NCBI RefSeq assembly: GCF_050870875.2
Contig: NZ_CP194041.2
Span: 248,001 to 312,000, forward strand
DNA from: Agarivorans sp050870875
GTDB lineage: Bacteria; Pseudomonadota; Gammaproteobacteria; Enterobacterales; Celerinatantimonadaceae
Direction of reading: 5' to 3'
Length of the DNA: 64,000 bases
Shown: piece after piece, positions 54,019 to 63,734 of the stretch
Position numbering within the stretch: position 1 is the first letter of the stretch
Layout of the letters: every line of letters begins with the position of its first letter
Notes under the pieces: model-generated
What the model was told of the DNA's origin: nothing
Database searches by the model: none
What the model saw: only the letters and a program-made list of their open reading frames with translations
Translations under genes and position numbers: made by a program

Positions 54019-54933
54019 TTAGCTACTGATTGGTCTCACAAGCGAGGCTTGGTGACTCAGCCAGCCCTCACGACCCTCTATTTCAATGTTTAAGATACTG
54101 TCCTGCGGCCAAGTCTCGTAATGCTGATCGAGTAGGTCGCTCAGTGGCACAAACTCAATGTTGTGCTGCTTCGCTTGGATCAGCAATTGCTCAAACATTT
54201 CCGCACAAACAATGCCTTCCACTTCAGCGTGGATGGTATAAACATTGAGTGCATTCGGTTTAATTTTGTCGAGAATGGCTTGGTTATAGTTATGCTCGTC
54301 TACGCCTTCTTGACCGATCAGTTCATCATAGGTGGGTAGTGTCACTGGAATTTGGGGGGCCATGCCCGACTTGGGAACAAAGATCGACTTGCCTCTACAA
54401 TCACTATTGTAACGAAATGGGAAGGCTTCCTTTTCATCGAGGGTCGTTTCGGTGCAGCGCCAGCCAGCAACGGCGCTGCAGCTGATCTCTTTGCCGATAA
54501 TATCGGAGAGCATCTGGTAGCCTTTGCTGAGCTCTTTGGCTAACTCGGTGGGTGACATACTGTCGGTTTTCATTTGCCACTTGTGATGATCCCAAGCGTG
54601 CAAGCCAATTTCATGGCCAGCCAAATCTGCTTGCTTGATGACTGACGCGAGCTTGTGACCGATCACCGGCCCTGGCCAAAATGTGCCACGCAGAATGATA
54701 TCCCAGCCATAAAGGCTGGCGGCCTTAGAGCGTAACATCTTCTTTAAGAAGGCTGGACGCAGCAGCCGCCAAATATGGCGGCCCATATTGTCTGGACCAA
54801 CAGTGAAGAAGAATGAAGACTTAATTTGGTGCTCTTGGAAGATGTCTAATAGCTTGGGTACGCCTAAGCGCGTGCCTCGAAAGGTATCAACATCGATCCG
54901 TAGGCCAACTTTAATCGTATCTTGGACACTCAT
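54019..54933 (-). CDS. arnD: 4-deoxy-4-formamido-arabinose-phosphoundecaprenol deformylase ArnD
   Basis: 304 residues. NodB-type deacetylase; LRIDVDTFRGTRLGVPKLL provides the Asp pair, EIGLHAWDHHKWQ the metal His ligands, and VYTIHAEVEGI the C-terminal catalytic His. Removes the formyl group from the lipid-linked sugar. Starts two bases after the arnA frame ends. Confidence 0.95.
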   Translation of the reverse strand: MSVQDTIKVGLRIDVDTFRGTRLGVPKLLDIFQEHQIKSSFFFTVGPDNMGRHIWRLLRPAFLKKMLRSKAASLYGWDIILRGTFWPGPVIGHKLASVIKQADLAGHEIGLHAWDHHKWQMKTDSMSPTELAKELSKGYQMLSDIIGKEISCSAVAGWRCTETTLDEKEAFPFRYNSDCRGKSIFVPKSGMAPQIPVTLPTYDELIGQEGVDEHNYNQAILDKIKPNALNVYTIHAEVEGIVCAEMFEQLLIQAKQHNIEFVPLSDLLDQHYETWPQDSILNIEIEGREGWLSHQASLVRPISS

Positions 54934-54935
54934 GG

Positions 54936-56911
54936 TTATTCGTCAACAGCCGTTTTTAGGAAGAAATCGAGGGTTTCTTCGATGGTATCTCCCATCTTGA
55001 TAGTCGGCTCCCAATCGAGTAAACGCTTGGCGTTGCGAATGCTAGGTCGACGGTGCTGAACATCTTGGTAACCATCCCCATAGAAGGTTTTACTTTCGAC
55101 TAAATGGTAACCCGCAAAAGGAGGGAAGCGATCGCGTAGTGGATGCGCGGCAAATTTTTCAACCAGAGTTTCCGCCATTTGCTTAATACTTGCCTCGTTG
55201 TCTGGTGAGCCAATATTAATGATTTGCCCGTCACACAGACCATCCTTATTTTCGATAATCCGGAATAAGGCTTCAATGGCTTCGGAGATATCTGTGAAGC
55301 AACGTTTTTGCTCACCGCCATCAATCAATTTAATTGGCGTACCTTCTACTAAGTTTAAGATCAGCTGAGTAATCGCCCGGCTGGAACCCACCCGCGCCGA
55401 GTTTAAGCTGTCTAGGCGAGGCCCCATCCAATTAAAGGGACGGAACAGGGTAAACTTCAGGTTGTCTTTTTTACCATAGGCCCAGATCACTCGGTCGAGT
55501 AATTGCTTAGAGGTTGAGTAAATCCATCGTTGACGGTTAATTGGACCGGTAATCAATGGCGAACTATCTTCGTTAAATTCTTCATCGGTACACATACCAT
55601 ACACTTCCGAAGTGGAAGGGAAGATGATGCGTTTGTTGTATTTGACACACTCGCGAACAATTTTGAGATTCTCTTCGAAGTCTAATTCGAATACGCGCAG
55701 TGGATTACGGGTGTATTCGATGGGCGTTGCGATGGCGACTAAAGGTAACACGATGTCACATTTCTTAATGTGGTATTCAATCCACTCACTGTGAATGGTG
55801 ATATCACCTTCGACAAAGTGAAAATCTGGGTGGGTTAAATGTTGTTCTATCTGGTTGGCGCTCATATCCATGGCGTAAATTTCATACTTGCCATCGTCGA
55901 GTAAGCGTTTAGTTAAGTGATTACCAATGAAACCATTGGCTCCTAAAATGAGTACTTTTTGCCGTTTTTTGGCGGCGATCAGTGAACTGGCTTGTGGGCC
56001 AAAGCGCATGCCTGCGACGAGGTGTAACTCGCTGGCGAGTTGCTGGCCATTGAGATATAAACCCTGTTCACTTTGGCCAGTATTGACTACGATGGAGCCT
56101 TGAGTGCAAGCAATGGTTAGTGGCGTGGTCGCGACAATGGTTCCTGGGCTTGCATCATAATCTTGCTCGCTGATGCTGGTGCTCCAAAAAATCACCTTGC
56201 GTTCACCTAAGAAGGTAAACGCGCCAGGGTAAGGTTCGGTGACCGCGCGACAAAGATTGAAAATGGTTTGGGCGTTATCGGACCATTTAATTTCACCGTC
56301 GGCTGGGCTTCGGCGACCATAACAGCTGGCGAGGCTTTCATCCTGGGGGTTAAGCAATGACTACCCTCGATAATACTGGGCAAGGTTTGCGCGAGCAACT
56401 CACCACTGAGTTTGGTGAGTCGTTGGTGCAAAGTGGCGGCTGTGTCATTAGCATCGATGGCAAGTTTATGCTGTGCCACAATGTCGCCAGCGTCTGCTTT
56501 TGCGGTCATGGTATGGAGCGTGACTCCGGTTTCGGTTTCGCCATTCACTAGGGCCCAATTTACTGGCGCGCGGCCACGATAAGCCGGAAGTAAAGAACCA
56601 TGTAAGTTAAAGCCGCCTTTGGGCGCAATCTCGAGAAGCGATTGGCTAAGCATTGAACGGTAATAGAACGAGAACATCACATCGGGCTGTAACGCCTTAA
56701 TTTTTTCCAGCCATAGCGGGTGGTTGACGTCTTCAGGTGCAAATACCGGGATCCCCTGTCGTGCAGCTAATTTGGCGACCGAGTCAAAAAATACATTTTC
56801 TTGACTGTCGTCGAGGTGGGTAAAGACTGCGGCAATATTGATCCCCGCATCGAGAAGACTTTGAATGCCAATACAACCAATGTTGTGATAGGCAAATACC
56901 ACTGCTTTCAT
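54936..56911 (-). pseudogene. arnA: Bifunctional ArnA (formyltransferase/UDP-glucuronate decarboxylase), frameshifted
   Basis: ArnA is normally a 660-residue two-domain enzyme. The N-terminal frame (56911 down to about 56350) contains FNLHGSLLPAYRGRAPVNWA with catalytic His and Asn, up to LPSIIEGSHCL. The C-terminal frame (from about 56350 to 54936) holds LILGANGFIGNHLTKRL, FHFVEGDITIHSEWIEYH and the YSTSKQLLDR catalytic region. The frames join in alignment if one C is added to the run of five C bases on the minus strand (G at 56345-56349), giving SHCLTPQDESLASCYG with no gap. A homopolymer error in the assembly or a real one-base deletion would both explain it. As read, the protein is split. 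Confidence 0.92.
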
Positions 56912-56944
56912 GGGTTATTCCTTAGAAGTAATCGCTAAATTTAG

Positions 56945-57946
56945 TTATTGCTGTTTTTTATGAGTTTCATTGTGGGTCCGCGGATGCTTAGTCGCTTCAC
57001 CTAGTAGTACATCTTGCACATAGTAACGTGGTCGAGCTCTTACATCAGAATAGATCCGGCCGATATATTCACCCAGTAAACCAAGGCCTACAAATTGTGC
57101 CCCGACAAAAATAAATAGCAGTGCAAATAAGGGGAATACTCCATCTACGCCCCATTCCGCGCCATACATAAGTCGCATTAATAACAATACCAAGCCAAAT
57201 AATCCGCCGAGGGTGGCAATTACCCCGCCCATAATGCTGAGCATTCTTAACGGTGCGGTGGTCATGCTGGTGAGTAAATCAAACATTAAGTTGATTAAGC
57301 CCATTACGTTGTACTTCGACTCTCCCTGTTGGCGCTCACTATGCTCTACGTCGATTTCAACGGTGCGTCGAGCAAAACCATTGGCTAAGATGGGAATGAA
57401 AGTACTGCGTTCGTGACACTGTAACATCGCATCAACCACATGTCGGCGATAGGCTCGCAGCATGCAGCCGTAGTCGTTCATGGCTACGCCAGTAGAGCGT
57501 TTGACTATTCTGTTGATCAGCATCGAGGGGTAACGACGGAGTCGGCTATCTTGACGATTTTTACGTACGGTCCCTACCGCATCGTAACCCTCTTCGGCTT
57601 TGGCCACCAAGTTAGGAATTTCTTCGGGAGGGTTTTGTAAGTCGGCATCTAGTGTGACGATTAGATCACCGCGTACATGCTCAAAGCCCGCCATAATTGC
57701 GTTATGTTGTCCATAATTACGGTTGAGAATGACGCCCACCACGTGGCTGCCTTCTTCGGCTGCAGCCGCTTCAATTTGTTCGGCGCTGTTGTCTTTGCTG
57801 CCGTCATCGATCAGTAGTAATTCATAGTCCTTGCCCATGCTATCGGCTGCGGCACAGGTGCGCTTCATTAGTTCTGGTAGACTTGCTGCTTCGTTATAAA
57901 CCGGGATCACGATGGATACGAAGTGAATCTCTTGCTTATGTTTCAT
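56945..57946 (-). CDS. arnC: Undecaprenyl-phosphate formamido-arabinose transferase ArnC
   Basis: 333 residues. GT2 domain with SIVIPVYNEAASLPELM, DDGSKDNSAE and the DXD-type TLDADLQNPPEEIP, then two C-terminal membrane helices and the GLGLLGEYIGRIYSDVRARPRY signature. Moves Ara4FN from UDP to undecaprenyl phosphate. ATG at 57946; the gene overlaps arnB by 11 bases. Confidence 0.95.
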   Translation of the reverse strand: MKHKQEIHFVSIVIPVYNEAASLPELMKRTCAAADSMGKDYELLLIDDGSKDNSAEQIEAAAAEEGSHVVGVILNRNYGQHNAIMAGFEHVRGDLIVTLDADLQNPPEEIPNLVAKAEEGYDAVGTVRKNRQDSRLRRYPSMLINRIVKRSTGVAMNDYGCMLRAYRRHVVDAMLQCHERSTFIPILANGFARRTVEIDVEHSERQQGESKYNVMGLINLMFDLLTSMTTAPLRMLSIMGGVIATLGGLFGLVLLLMRLMYGAEWGVDGVFPLFALLFIFVGAQFVGLGLLGEYIGRIYSDVRARPRYYVQDVLLGEATKHPRTHNETHKKQQ

Positions 57947-59111
57947 TAGAAGTTCCAATAAAGTGGGTGATGGCGTTTACCACTCGTTCGACATCGCTCA
58001 GTTGCATATCGGGGAATAGGGGTAAGGAGCAGATCCGCTGACTGTTAAACTCGGTATTTTGTAGATCAGGATTTATTTCACCGAAGCGGCTCAGGTAATG
58101 GTCTCGATAGTATTTCTGGCTATGGCAGGCTTTGAAGTGAATGCCTGCGCCGATGTTGAGTTGTTTTAATTGGCTAATTAATTGGTCACGGTCAAAGCCA
58201 CAAAGATGAGGCTCGACTCGGATAATCATCAGATGGCAGCAGTGTTGGTGGTCATATTCGGGGACCTGCAGAGGGCGAATGCCGGGCAGCTTAGCTAACA
58301 ATTGACGATAATGGGCGACCAGTTTTTGGCGTTGTTGAGTGATCCTTGTTAAACGTTGCATTTGTCCGAGGGCAAGTACAGCGCAGAGATCCGGCATGTT
58401 GTATTTGAAGCCGGGTTCGATCACTTCGGCTTGGGGGGCGCGGCCTTGGTTCTCGCGATCAAAGGCGTCAACACCAAGGCCATGAAATTTAAGACGGCGG
58501 ATCCGTTCTGCCAGCTGCGCATCGTTGGTGGTGAATATCCCACCCTCCGCTGTTGTGACATTTTTAATAGCGTGTAAGGAAAAGATGCAATGTCCTGTTT
58601 GACCGATGGGGCGGCCTTTATATTCACAACCGATGGCATGAGCAGCATCTTCAATTAATGGGATTTGGTAACGCTCTGCCAAGGCATAAATGGCATCTAA
58701 ATCTAAGGGGGCGCCAGCATAATGCACAGGGATGATCAACTTGGTCTTATCGGTGATAAGGGACTCGATCCGCTCTGCGGTGGTCATCAAGGTATCGGCA
58801 TCTACATCCACAAAGACTGGTTTGGCTCCGACGAGGGTAATCAGGTTCACCGTCGATACCCAAGTCATGGATGGGGTTATTACTTCATCACCGGGGCCGA
58901 TCCCTAAAGCGACTAAGCTCAGATGAAGACCCGCCGTCGCACTGCTTAAAGCCACCGCGTGTTGGGCACCAGTATGGGCTTTGATTACGTTTTCGAGCTC
59001 AGCATTTTTGGGGCCAGTGGTTATCCATCCCGATTTTAATACCTCAATTACGGCATCGATTTCTGGTTGCTCGATCGCGGGGCGACAAAGAGGTAGAAAT
59101 TTTTGTTCCAT
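57936..59111 (-). CDS. arnB: UDP-aminoarabinose synthesis aminotransferase ArnB
   Basis: 391 residues. PLP-dependent DegT/DnrJ-type enzyme making UDP-L-Ara4N; IEDAAHAIGCEYKG and the Schiff-base lysine in SLHAIKNVTTAEGG are intact. The ATG at 59111 with GAGAG upstream matches the family start (FLPLCRPAIEQPEIDAV); a longer frame runs back to 59150. First gene of arnBCADTEF. Confidence 0.95.
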   Translation of the reverse strand: MEQKFLPLCRPAIEQPEIDAVIEVLKSGWITTGPKNAELENVIKAHTGAQHAVALSSATAGLHLSLVALGIGPGDEVITPSMTWVSTVNLITLVGAKPVFVDVDADTLMTTAERIESLITDKTKLIIPVHYAGAPLDLDAIYALAERYQIPLIEDAAHAIGCEYKGRPIGQTGHCIFSLHAIKNVTTAEGGIFTTNDAQLAERIRRLKFHGLGVDAFDRENQGRAPQAEVIEPGFKYNMPDLCAVLALGQMQRLTRITQQRQKLVAHYRQLLAKLPGIRPLQVPEYDHQHCCHLMIIRVEPHLCGFDRDQLISQLKQLNIGAGIHFKACHSQKYYRDHYLSRFGEINPDLQNTEFNSQRICSLPLFPDMQLSDVERVVNAITHFIGTSNET

Positions 59112-59142
59112 CGGTTTCTCTCTAAGCGTTTTAATATTTTTA

Positions 59143-59161
59143 TTTAACAATTACTGTTAAA
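59143..59161 (-). promoter_or_regulatory. Candidate operator palindrome upstream of arnB
   Basis: TTTAACA and TGTTAAA surround a 5-base centre in the arnB leader or promoter, 32 bases before the start codon. PmrA and PhoP sites are short T/TTAA-rich direct repeats and this does not match them well, so the binding protein is unknown. Confidence 0.4.
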
Positions 59162-59207
59162 ACGCAGAAAGTCTAACCGCCTAGCCTGCTTAAAGAAAGC
59201 GCCAAAG

Positions 59208-59253
59208 ACTTGCTCAGGCTATTGTTTTGTTAAAAACAATAGCCTGAGCAAGT
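59208..59253. other. Perfect 21-bp hairpin between glpD and arnB
   Basis: The arms 59208-59228 (ACTTGCTCAGG...) and 59233-59253 (...CCTGAGCAAGT) pair over 21 bases without mismatch, around the loop GTTA. It lies about 80 bases after the glpD stop and 97 before the arnB start, both on the minus strand. An internal run of T (or A) sits at the loop end, not after the stem, so it is not a standard terminator. It may end glpD transcripts or act in the arn leader. Confidence 0.75.
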
Positions 59254-59332
59254 AATTAAAAGAAAGTTTGCAGCTTGATTAGAAGGTCGATCCTGTGCGG
59301 CCGTCTGTTTATAGCATTATTGGGTTTTAACA

Positions 59333-60868
59333 CTACAGTGTGACTACATTTTTAAGGTCGTGATAGGGGACGTTTCGAGACTCTTGTAAATAGTCCGCTA
59401 AAGCCTGTTGTTGGTCAGCATTAAGCTGTAAACCCTGTTTGGTGCGTCGCCATAAAATATCTTCGGCGGTGAAGGCCCATTCTTCAGCTTGCAGGTAGTC
59501 TACTTCAACTTGGTAGAGCTGGCCGCCAAAGTGTAGGCCTAGACCATGATGTTTTACCGCCGCAAGTAATGTTTGAATTTGGCGACCAAATTGGTGACAC
59601 CAACGTTCGATTAAGGCTGGGTCGAGCTCTGCCGCGAGCGCTTGTTGTTGTGCGATAAATTCTGCGAGCGGTTGTTCTAATTTGCCGCCAGGTAAGGTCG
59701 CTTTACTGGTCCAGGGGGCTCCCATCGCTGATAGGCGAGGGGCCAATAAGGCTAAGGCTGCCTCGGCGAGTTTACGATAGGTGGTGAGCTTACCGCCAAA
59801 TACAGACAATAGTGGCGCACCTTGTTCGGCTTCGCTGAGTTCTAAGGTGTAATCGCGGGTGACCGCAGAGGGGTCGTCGGATTCATCCTGACACAGTGGG
59901 CGCACCCCAGAGAAACTATGGATAACATCGTTGCTGGAAATTTGCTGCTGAAAGTGCTGATTTACCACATCGCACAAGTAACTTATTTCTGATGTGGAAA
60001 TTGCCACTTTGGCGGGATCGCCGTGATATTCAAGATCGGTGGTGCCTATCAGCGAGTAGTCTTGCTGGTAGGGGATTACAAATACGATCCGTTTATCGCT
60101 ATTTTGTAAGATGTAGGACTGGCTTTGGGCATGAAGTTTGGGCACCACAATATGGCTGCCCTTGACCAAACGAATACGACGTGGCGGCATGAGGTGCATT
60201 GCCTGCTCGATGAATTGTTGTACCCAAGGTCCTGCAGCGTTGACCAGACTATCACAGCGAAGTTGTTGGCGTTGATGGGTATTCTGGTTGAGTACTTCAA
60301 CCAGCCAGTGCTGTGCTTCGCGTTTTGCCGAAATGACTTGGTGGCGAGGTGCGATATAGGCGCCCTGTTGCTTGGCTAACAGGGCATTACTAACCACTAG
60401 GCGGGCATCGTCGACCCAGCAATCGGAATACTCGAAGCCCTTGCTGATGTCGCTTTTTAGCACGCTGTCTTGGCCAAAGTACAAGCCCTTACACGCTGCT
60501 AAAGTACTGCGTTTAGCAAGGTGATCGTAGAGAAATAAACCCATGCGAATCAATAGCCAAGGGCGAAGATGAGGTCGATGTGGTAGGCGAAAGCGCATCG
60601 GCTCAACTAAGTGAGGCGCCATGTTTAATAATACTTCTCGCTCTTTTAATGCTTCGCTTACTAAGCGAAACTCGTAATATTCTAAATAGCGTAGCCCGCC
60701 ATGAATTAACTTCGAGCTGGCTGAAGAGGTGGCGCTGGCGAGATCATTTTGTTCGAATAAAGCGACTTTGAGGCCACGGCCTGCCGCATCTGCGGCGATA
60801 CCGACACCATTGATGCCTCCGCCAATCACGATCATCTCATAGTGACTTTCAAGCTCAGTAGTTGGCAT
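59333..60868 (-). CDS. glpD: Aerobic glycerol-3-phosphate dehydrogenase
   Basis: 511 residues. Oxidises sn-glycerol-3-phosphate to DHAP at the membrane, passing electrons to quinone. FAD motif IVIGGGINGVGIAADAAGRG, SSASSKLIHGGLRYLEYYEF, and the C-terminal FGGKLTTYRKLAE are characteristic. A perfect GlpR-type palindrome lies just upstream of the start. Confidence 0.97.
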   Translation of the reverse strand: MPTTELESHYEMIVIGGGINGVGIAADAAGRGLKVALFEQNDLASATSSASSKLIHGGLRYLEYYEFRLVSEALKEREVLLNMAPHLVEPMRFRLPHRPHLRPWLLIRMGLFLYDHLAKRSTLAACKGLYFGQDSVLKSDISKGFEYSDCWVDDARLVVSNALLAKQQGAYIAPRHQVISAKREAQHWLVEVLNQNTHQRQQLRCDSLVNAAGPWVQQFIEQAMHLMPPRRIRLVKGSHIVVPKLHAQSQSYILQNSDKRIVFVIPYQQDYSLIGTTDLEYHGDPAKVAISTSEISYLCDVVNQHFQQQISSNDVIHSFSGVRPLCQDESDDPSAVTRDYTLELSEAEQGAPLLSVFGGKLTTYRKLAEAALALLAPRLSAMGAPWTSKATLPGGKLEQPLAEFIAQQQALAAELDPALIERWCHQFGRQIQTLLAAVKHHGLGLHFGGQLYQVEVDYLQAEEWAFTAEDILWRRTKQGLQLNADQQQALADYLQESRNVPYHDLKNVVTL

Positions 60869-60895
60869 GGCTGGCCTCTTGAATATATTTTCGTT

Positions 60896-60915
60896 TATGT
60901 TCGTTAACGAACATA
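60896..60915 (-). promoter_or_regulatory. GlpR operator of glpD
   Basis: TATGTTCGTTAACGAACATA is a perfect 20-bp palindrome with the TTCG/CGAA half-sites of GlpR. A partial second site (TTTTCGTTTATG) adjoins it. It lies 28 bases upstream of the glpD start codon. Apart from this I see nothing defined in 60869-61159. Confidence 0.87.
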
Positions 60916-61159
60916 ATAGAACACATTCAGTTTAAAAAACAATCAACAAACGACATTTATTGATTAAATTAAGAACAATTTTATAGATGCTACAGCTTGG
61001 GCGCTATCGGAGCAGGAGTGGTGAGATGAGACGCTCGCTTTGCGCGATTGAGGTTCTGGGGATGGCGGACTGCTCCAGTTGAATTTCATGGCTGATAGGC
61101 TGCGCTTTTATGCGCCGTATTTAAGCCATGCCGAAAAAGTAGGCAGGGCATCAATAGGG

Positions 61160-61951
61160 TTAAGTTTCAGCAAGTAAATTAATCGGGTCTGGACATAGCA
61201 CCAACGGTATTTGTGCTCGCTTTAAGATATCTGCGATGGCTTGTGGCACGGCTCTGTCACTGTAGAACTGGTCTACTTGGGCGATATTGCCGATGTTGAT
61301 CATCGCATTACGACCAAACTTGCTGTGGTCTGCAGCAAGGATCACCTTGCGTGAGCAAGCGATGATGGCCTGAGTGACCCGTGCCTCATGATAATCAAAA
61401 TCGAGTAAAGAACCGTCTAAATCAATGCCACTGACGGTGATCAATCCATAGTCGAGACGAAACTGATGGATGAAGTCAGTGGTGGCTTCGCCAACAATCC
61501 CTCCATCTTTATTGCGCAGGGTGCCGCCCGCCAGAATGACTTGAAAGTCATCTTTAGACATTAATATGTTTGCCACATGAATGTTGTTGGTGATGATGCG
61601 TAAGTCGCGGTGTTTAAGCAGAGCCTTCGCAAGGGTTTCCGAGGTGGTGCCGATGTCTAAAAATAGCGATGCGCCGTTGGGGATCTGTTCGGCGAGTTTA
61701 CGTGCAATACTTTGTTTTTCTGTCGCTTGTTTAATTTTTCGCTTGGCGTAAGAGTCGTTCACGACGCTGCTACTGAGTAAAGAGGCCCCACCATGATGGC
61801 GATGGATGAGTTGTTGCTCGGCTAAGTTATTCAGATCACGGCGAATGGTTTGTGGGCTGACGGCCAGCGATTCAACGAATTGCTCGGTCGCTACAAAACC
61901 TTGAGTTTTTAATATTTGCAATATTTGCTGGTGGCGTTGGGTTTGTTTCAC
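61160..61951 (-). CDS. glpR: Glycerol-3-phosphate regulon repressor GlpR
   Basis: 263 residues. DeoR-family helix-turn-helix (VKQTQRHQQILQILKTQGFV...VSPQTIRRDLNNLAEQQL) and sugar-phosphate-binding domain (DIGTTSE, ILAGGTLRNKDGGIVGEAT, ADHSKFGRNAMI). Releases DNA on binding glycerol-3-phosphate. The GTG at 61951 aligns with the E. coli start MKQTQRHNG; an ATG at 61966 is five codons upstream. It has about ten extra C-terminal residues. Adjacent to glpD and divergent from glpK, with operators at both. Confidence 0.93.
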   Translation of the reverse strand: MKQTQRHQQILQILKTQGFVATEQFVESLAVSPQTIRRDLNNLAEQQLIHRHHGGASLLSSSVVNDSYAKRKIKQATEKQSIARKLAEQIPNGASLFLDIGTTSETLAKALLKHRDLRIITNNIHVANILMSKDDFQVILAGGTLRNKDGGIVGEATTDFIHQFRLDYGLITVSGIDLDGSLLDFDYHEARVTQAIIACSRKVILAADHSKFGRNAMINIGNIAQVDQFYSDRAVPQAIADILKRAQIPLVLCPDPINLLAET

Positions 61952-62100
61952 GACACGTGCTCTCATTTTCTTAGGAACATGCAGTTTAGCTTTTATTTGT
62001 GGCTTTGACGGAACTGCAGCGTTATTTGACTTAAAACTTAGCAATAAATGTAGCGAGTAAATTGAACCGTAGTCACGGAAACTTGCCAAATATCAGCTTA

Positions 62101-62118
62101 ATGTTCGATTTCGAGCAT
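62101..62118 (+). promoter_or_regulatory. GlpR operator of glpK (and possibly glpR)
   Basis: ATGTTCGATTTCGAGCAT is an 18-bp palindrome with one mismatch, of the same ATGTTCG-N4-CGARCAT form as the glpD site. It lies 37 bases before the glpK start, between the divergent glpR and glpK genes. Confidence 0.85.
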
Positions 62119-62154
62119 AATATACAAATAATTCCTCAATATAGTGGAGTCTTT

Positions 62155-63675
62155 ATGGAACCGGCACGTTATATCGTGGCTCTCGATCAAGGCACAACCA
62201 GTTCTCGGGCGATCATTTTTAATCATCAATCTGAAATTGTCGGTAGTGTACAACGCGAATTTACTCAGTATTTCCCGAAACCAGGCTGGGTAGAGCACAA
62301 TCCAATGGAGATATGGGCTAGCCAAAGTGCGGCTCTTACTGAGGTGATGGCCAAAACTGGCATCACCAGCGAGCATATCGCCGCGATTGGTATTACCAAT
62401 CAGCGTGAAACGACCATTGTCTGGGACAAACACAGCGGTCAGCCAGTGTATAACGCGATTGTTTGGCAATGTCGCCGAACCACCGAATTGTGCGAACAAT
62501 TACGAGAGCAAGGCTGGCAAGACTATGTGCAAGAGAATACCGGTTTGGTATTAGACGCTTACTTCTCTGCTTCAAAGTTGAAATGGATCCTCGATAACGT
62601 TGTTGGTGCGAGAGCTAAAGCGGAAGCGGGAGATTTATTGTTTGGGACCGTAGATACTTGGTTACTCTGGAAATTAACTGGTGGGCGAGTGCATGCCACC
62701 GATCTGACCAATGCGTCCCGTACCATGTTGTTTAATATTCATAGCTTACAGTGGGATGAGACTTTACTGGCGCTGTTTGATATTCCCAGACAAATGTTAC
62801 CGGAGCTAAAGTCTTGTTCCGAGATCTATGGAAAAACCAATATTGGGGGGAAGGGAGGAACTCGGATCCCAATCGCCGGGATCGCTGGCGATCAACAGGC
62901 TGCTTTATTTGGTCAGCAGTGTTTGCACCAAGGAATGGCCAAAAATACTTACGGGACTGGTTGCTTCTTGTTGATGAACACGGGTGATAAACCGGTGAAG
63001 TCGAGTCATGGTTTGCTCACCACCATTGCGATGTCCCTGAATGGTCAATTGAGTTATGCCTTGGAAGGCAGTGTCTTTATGGGGGGAGCTACTATTCAGT
63101 GGTTACGTGATGAGTTGGGCTTGATCCGCGAAGCCGCCGATACCGAATATTTTGCTGCTAAGGTCGCTGATACAAATGGCGTTTATTTGGTGCCTGCCTT
63201 TGTGGGTTTAGGCGCTCCTTATTGGGATCCACATGCTCGTGGCAGTATTGTCGGTTTAACTCGTGGGGCCAATCGTAACCATATAATTCGAGCAGCACTG
63301 GAGTCGATCGCCTATCAAAGTCGTGATTTATTAGATGCGATGCAGGCCGATGCCGGGATCCGTTTACAACAACTGCGAGTGGACGGTGGTGCCGTGGCCA
63401 ATGATTTCTTATTGCAGTTTCAAGCGGATTTGTTGGCTACGGAGGTATTACGCCCCTCATTGATCGAATCAACCGCTTTAGGTGCGGCTTATCTTGCTGG
63501 TTTAGCGGTGGGCTATTGGGATGGCACTGAGAGTTTGGCTGAGATTAACTCGACAGAGCGTTGCTTTACGCCGAATATGCAAGCGCAACAGCGTCAGCAG
63601 TTGTATCAAGGCTGGCAGCGGGCAGTAGACAGTTGTCGTTCATTTTCTAATCTAGATGCGGAGCAGCCAGCATAG
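62155..63675 (+). CDS. glpK: Glycerol kinase
   Basis: 506 residues, family length. Phosphorylates glycerol at the inner membrane face. DQGTTSSRAIIF, the catalytic Asp in PIAGIAGDQQAALFGQ, and KNTYGTGCFLLMNTG are intact. FGTVDTWLLWKLTGG and DATNASRT-like DLTNASRTML complete the substrate pocket. TGGAG six bases upstream fixes the ATG at 62155. No glpF (facilitator) gene adjoins it within the window. Confidence 0.97.
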   Translation: MEPARYIVALDQGTTSSRAIIFNHQSEIVGSVQREFTQYFPKPGWVEHNPMEIWASQSAALTEVMAKTGITSEHIAAIGITNQRETTIVWDKHSGQPVYNAIVWQCRRTTELCEQLREQGWQDYVQENTGLVLDAYFSASKLKWILDNVVGARAKAEAGDLLFGTVDTWLLWKLTGGRVHATDLTNASRTMLFNIHSLQWDETLLALFDIPRQMLPELKSCSEIYGKTNIGGKGGTRIPIAGIAGDQQAALFGQQCLHQGMAKNTYGTGCFLLMNTGDKPVKSSHGLLTTIAMSLNGQLSYALEGSVFMGGATIQWLRDELGLIREAADTEYFAAKVADTNGVYLVPAFVGLGAPYWDPHARGSIVGLTRGANRNHIIRAALESIAYQSRDLLDAMQADAGIRLQQLRVDGGAVANDFLLQFQADLLATEVLRPSLIESTALGAAYLAGLAVGYWDGTESLAEINSTERCFTPNMQAQQRQQLYQGWQRAVDSCRSFSNLDAEQPA

Positions 63676-63734
63676 CGCATATTCTCAGGACATGGTGCGG
63701 TATGTCCGAACAGTGATTGTAAGTTTGGCTGTTG

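Noticed and set aside
51572..59111. arn operon as recently acquired island
   Set aside because: Complete standard gene order, no flanking mobile genes and composition like the neighbouring housekeeping genes.
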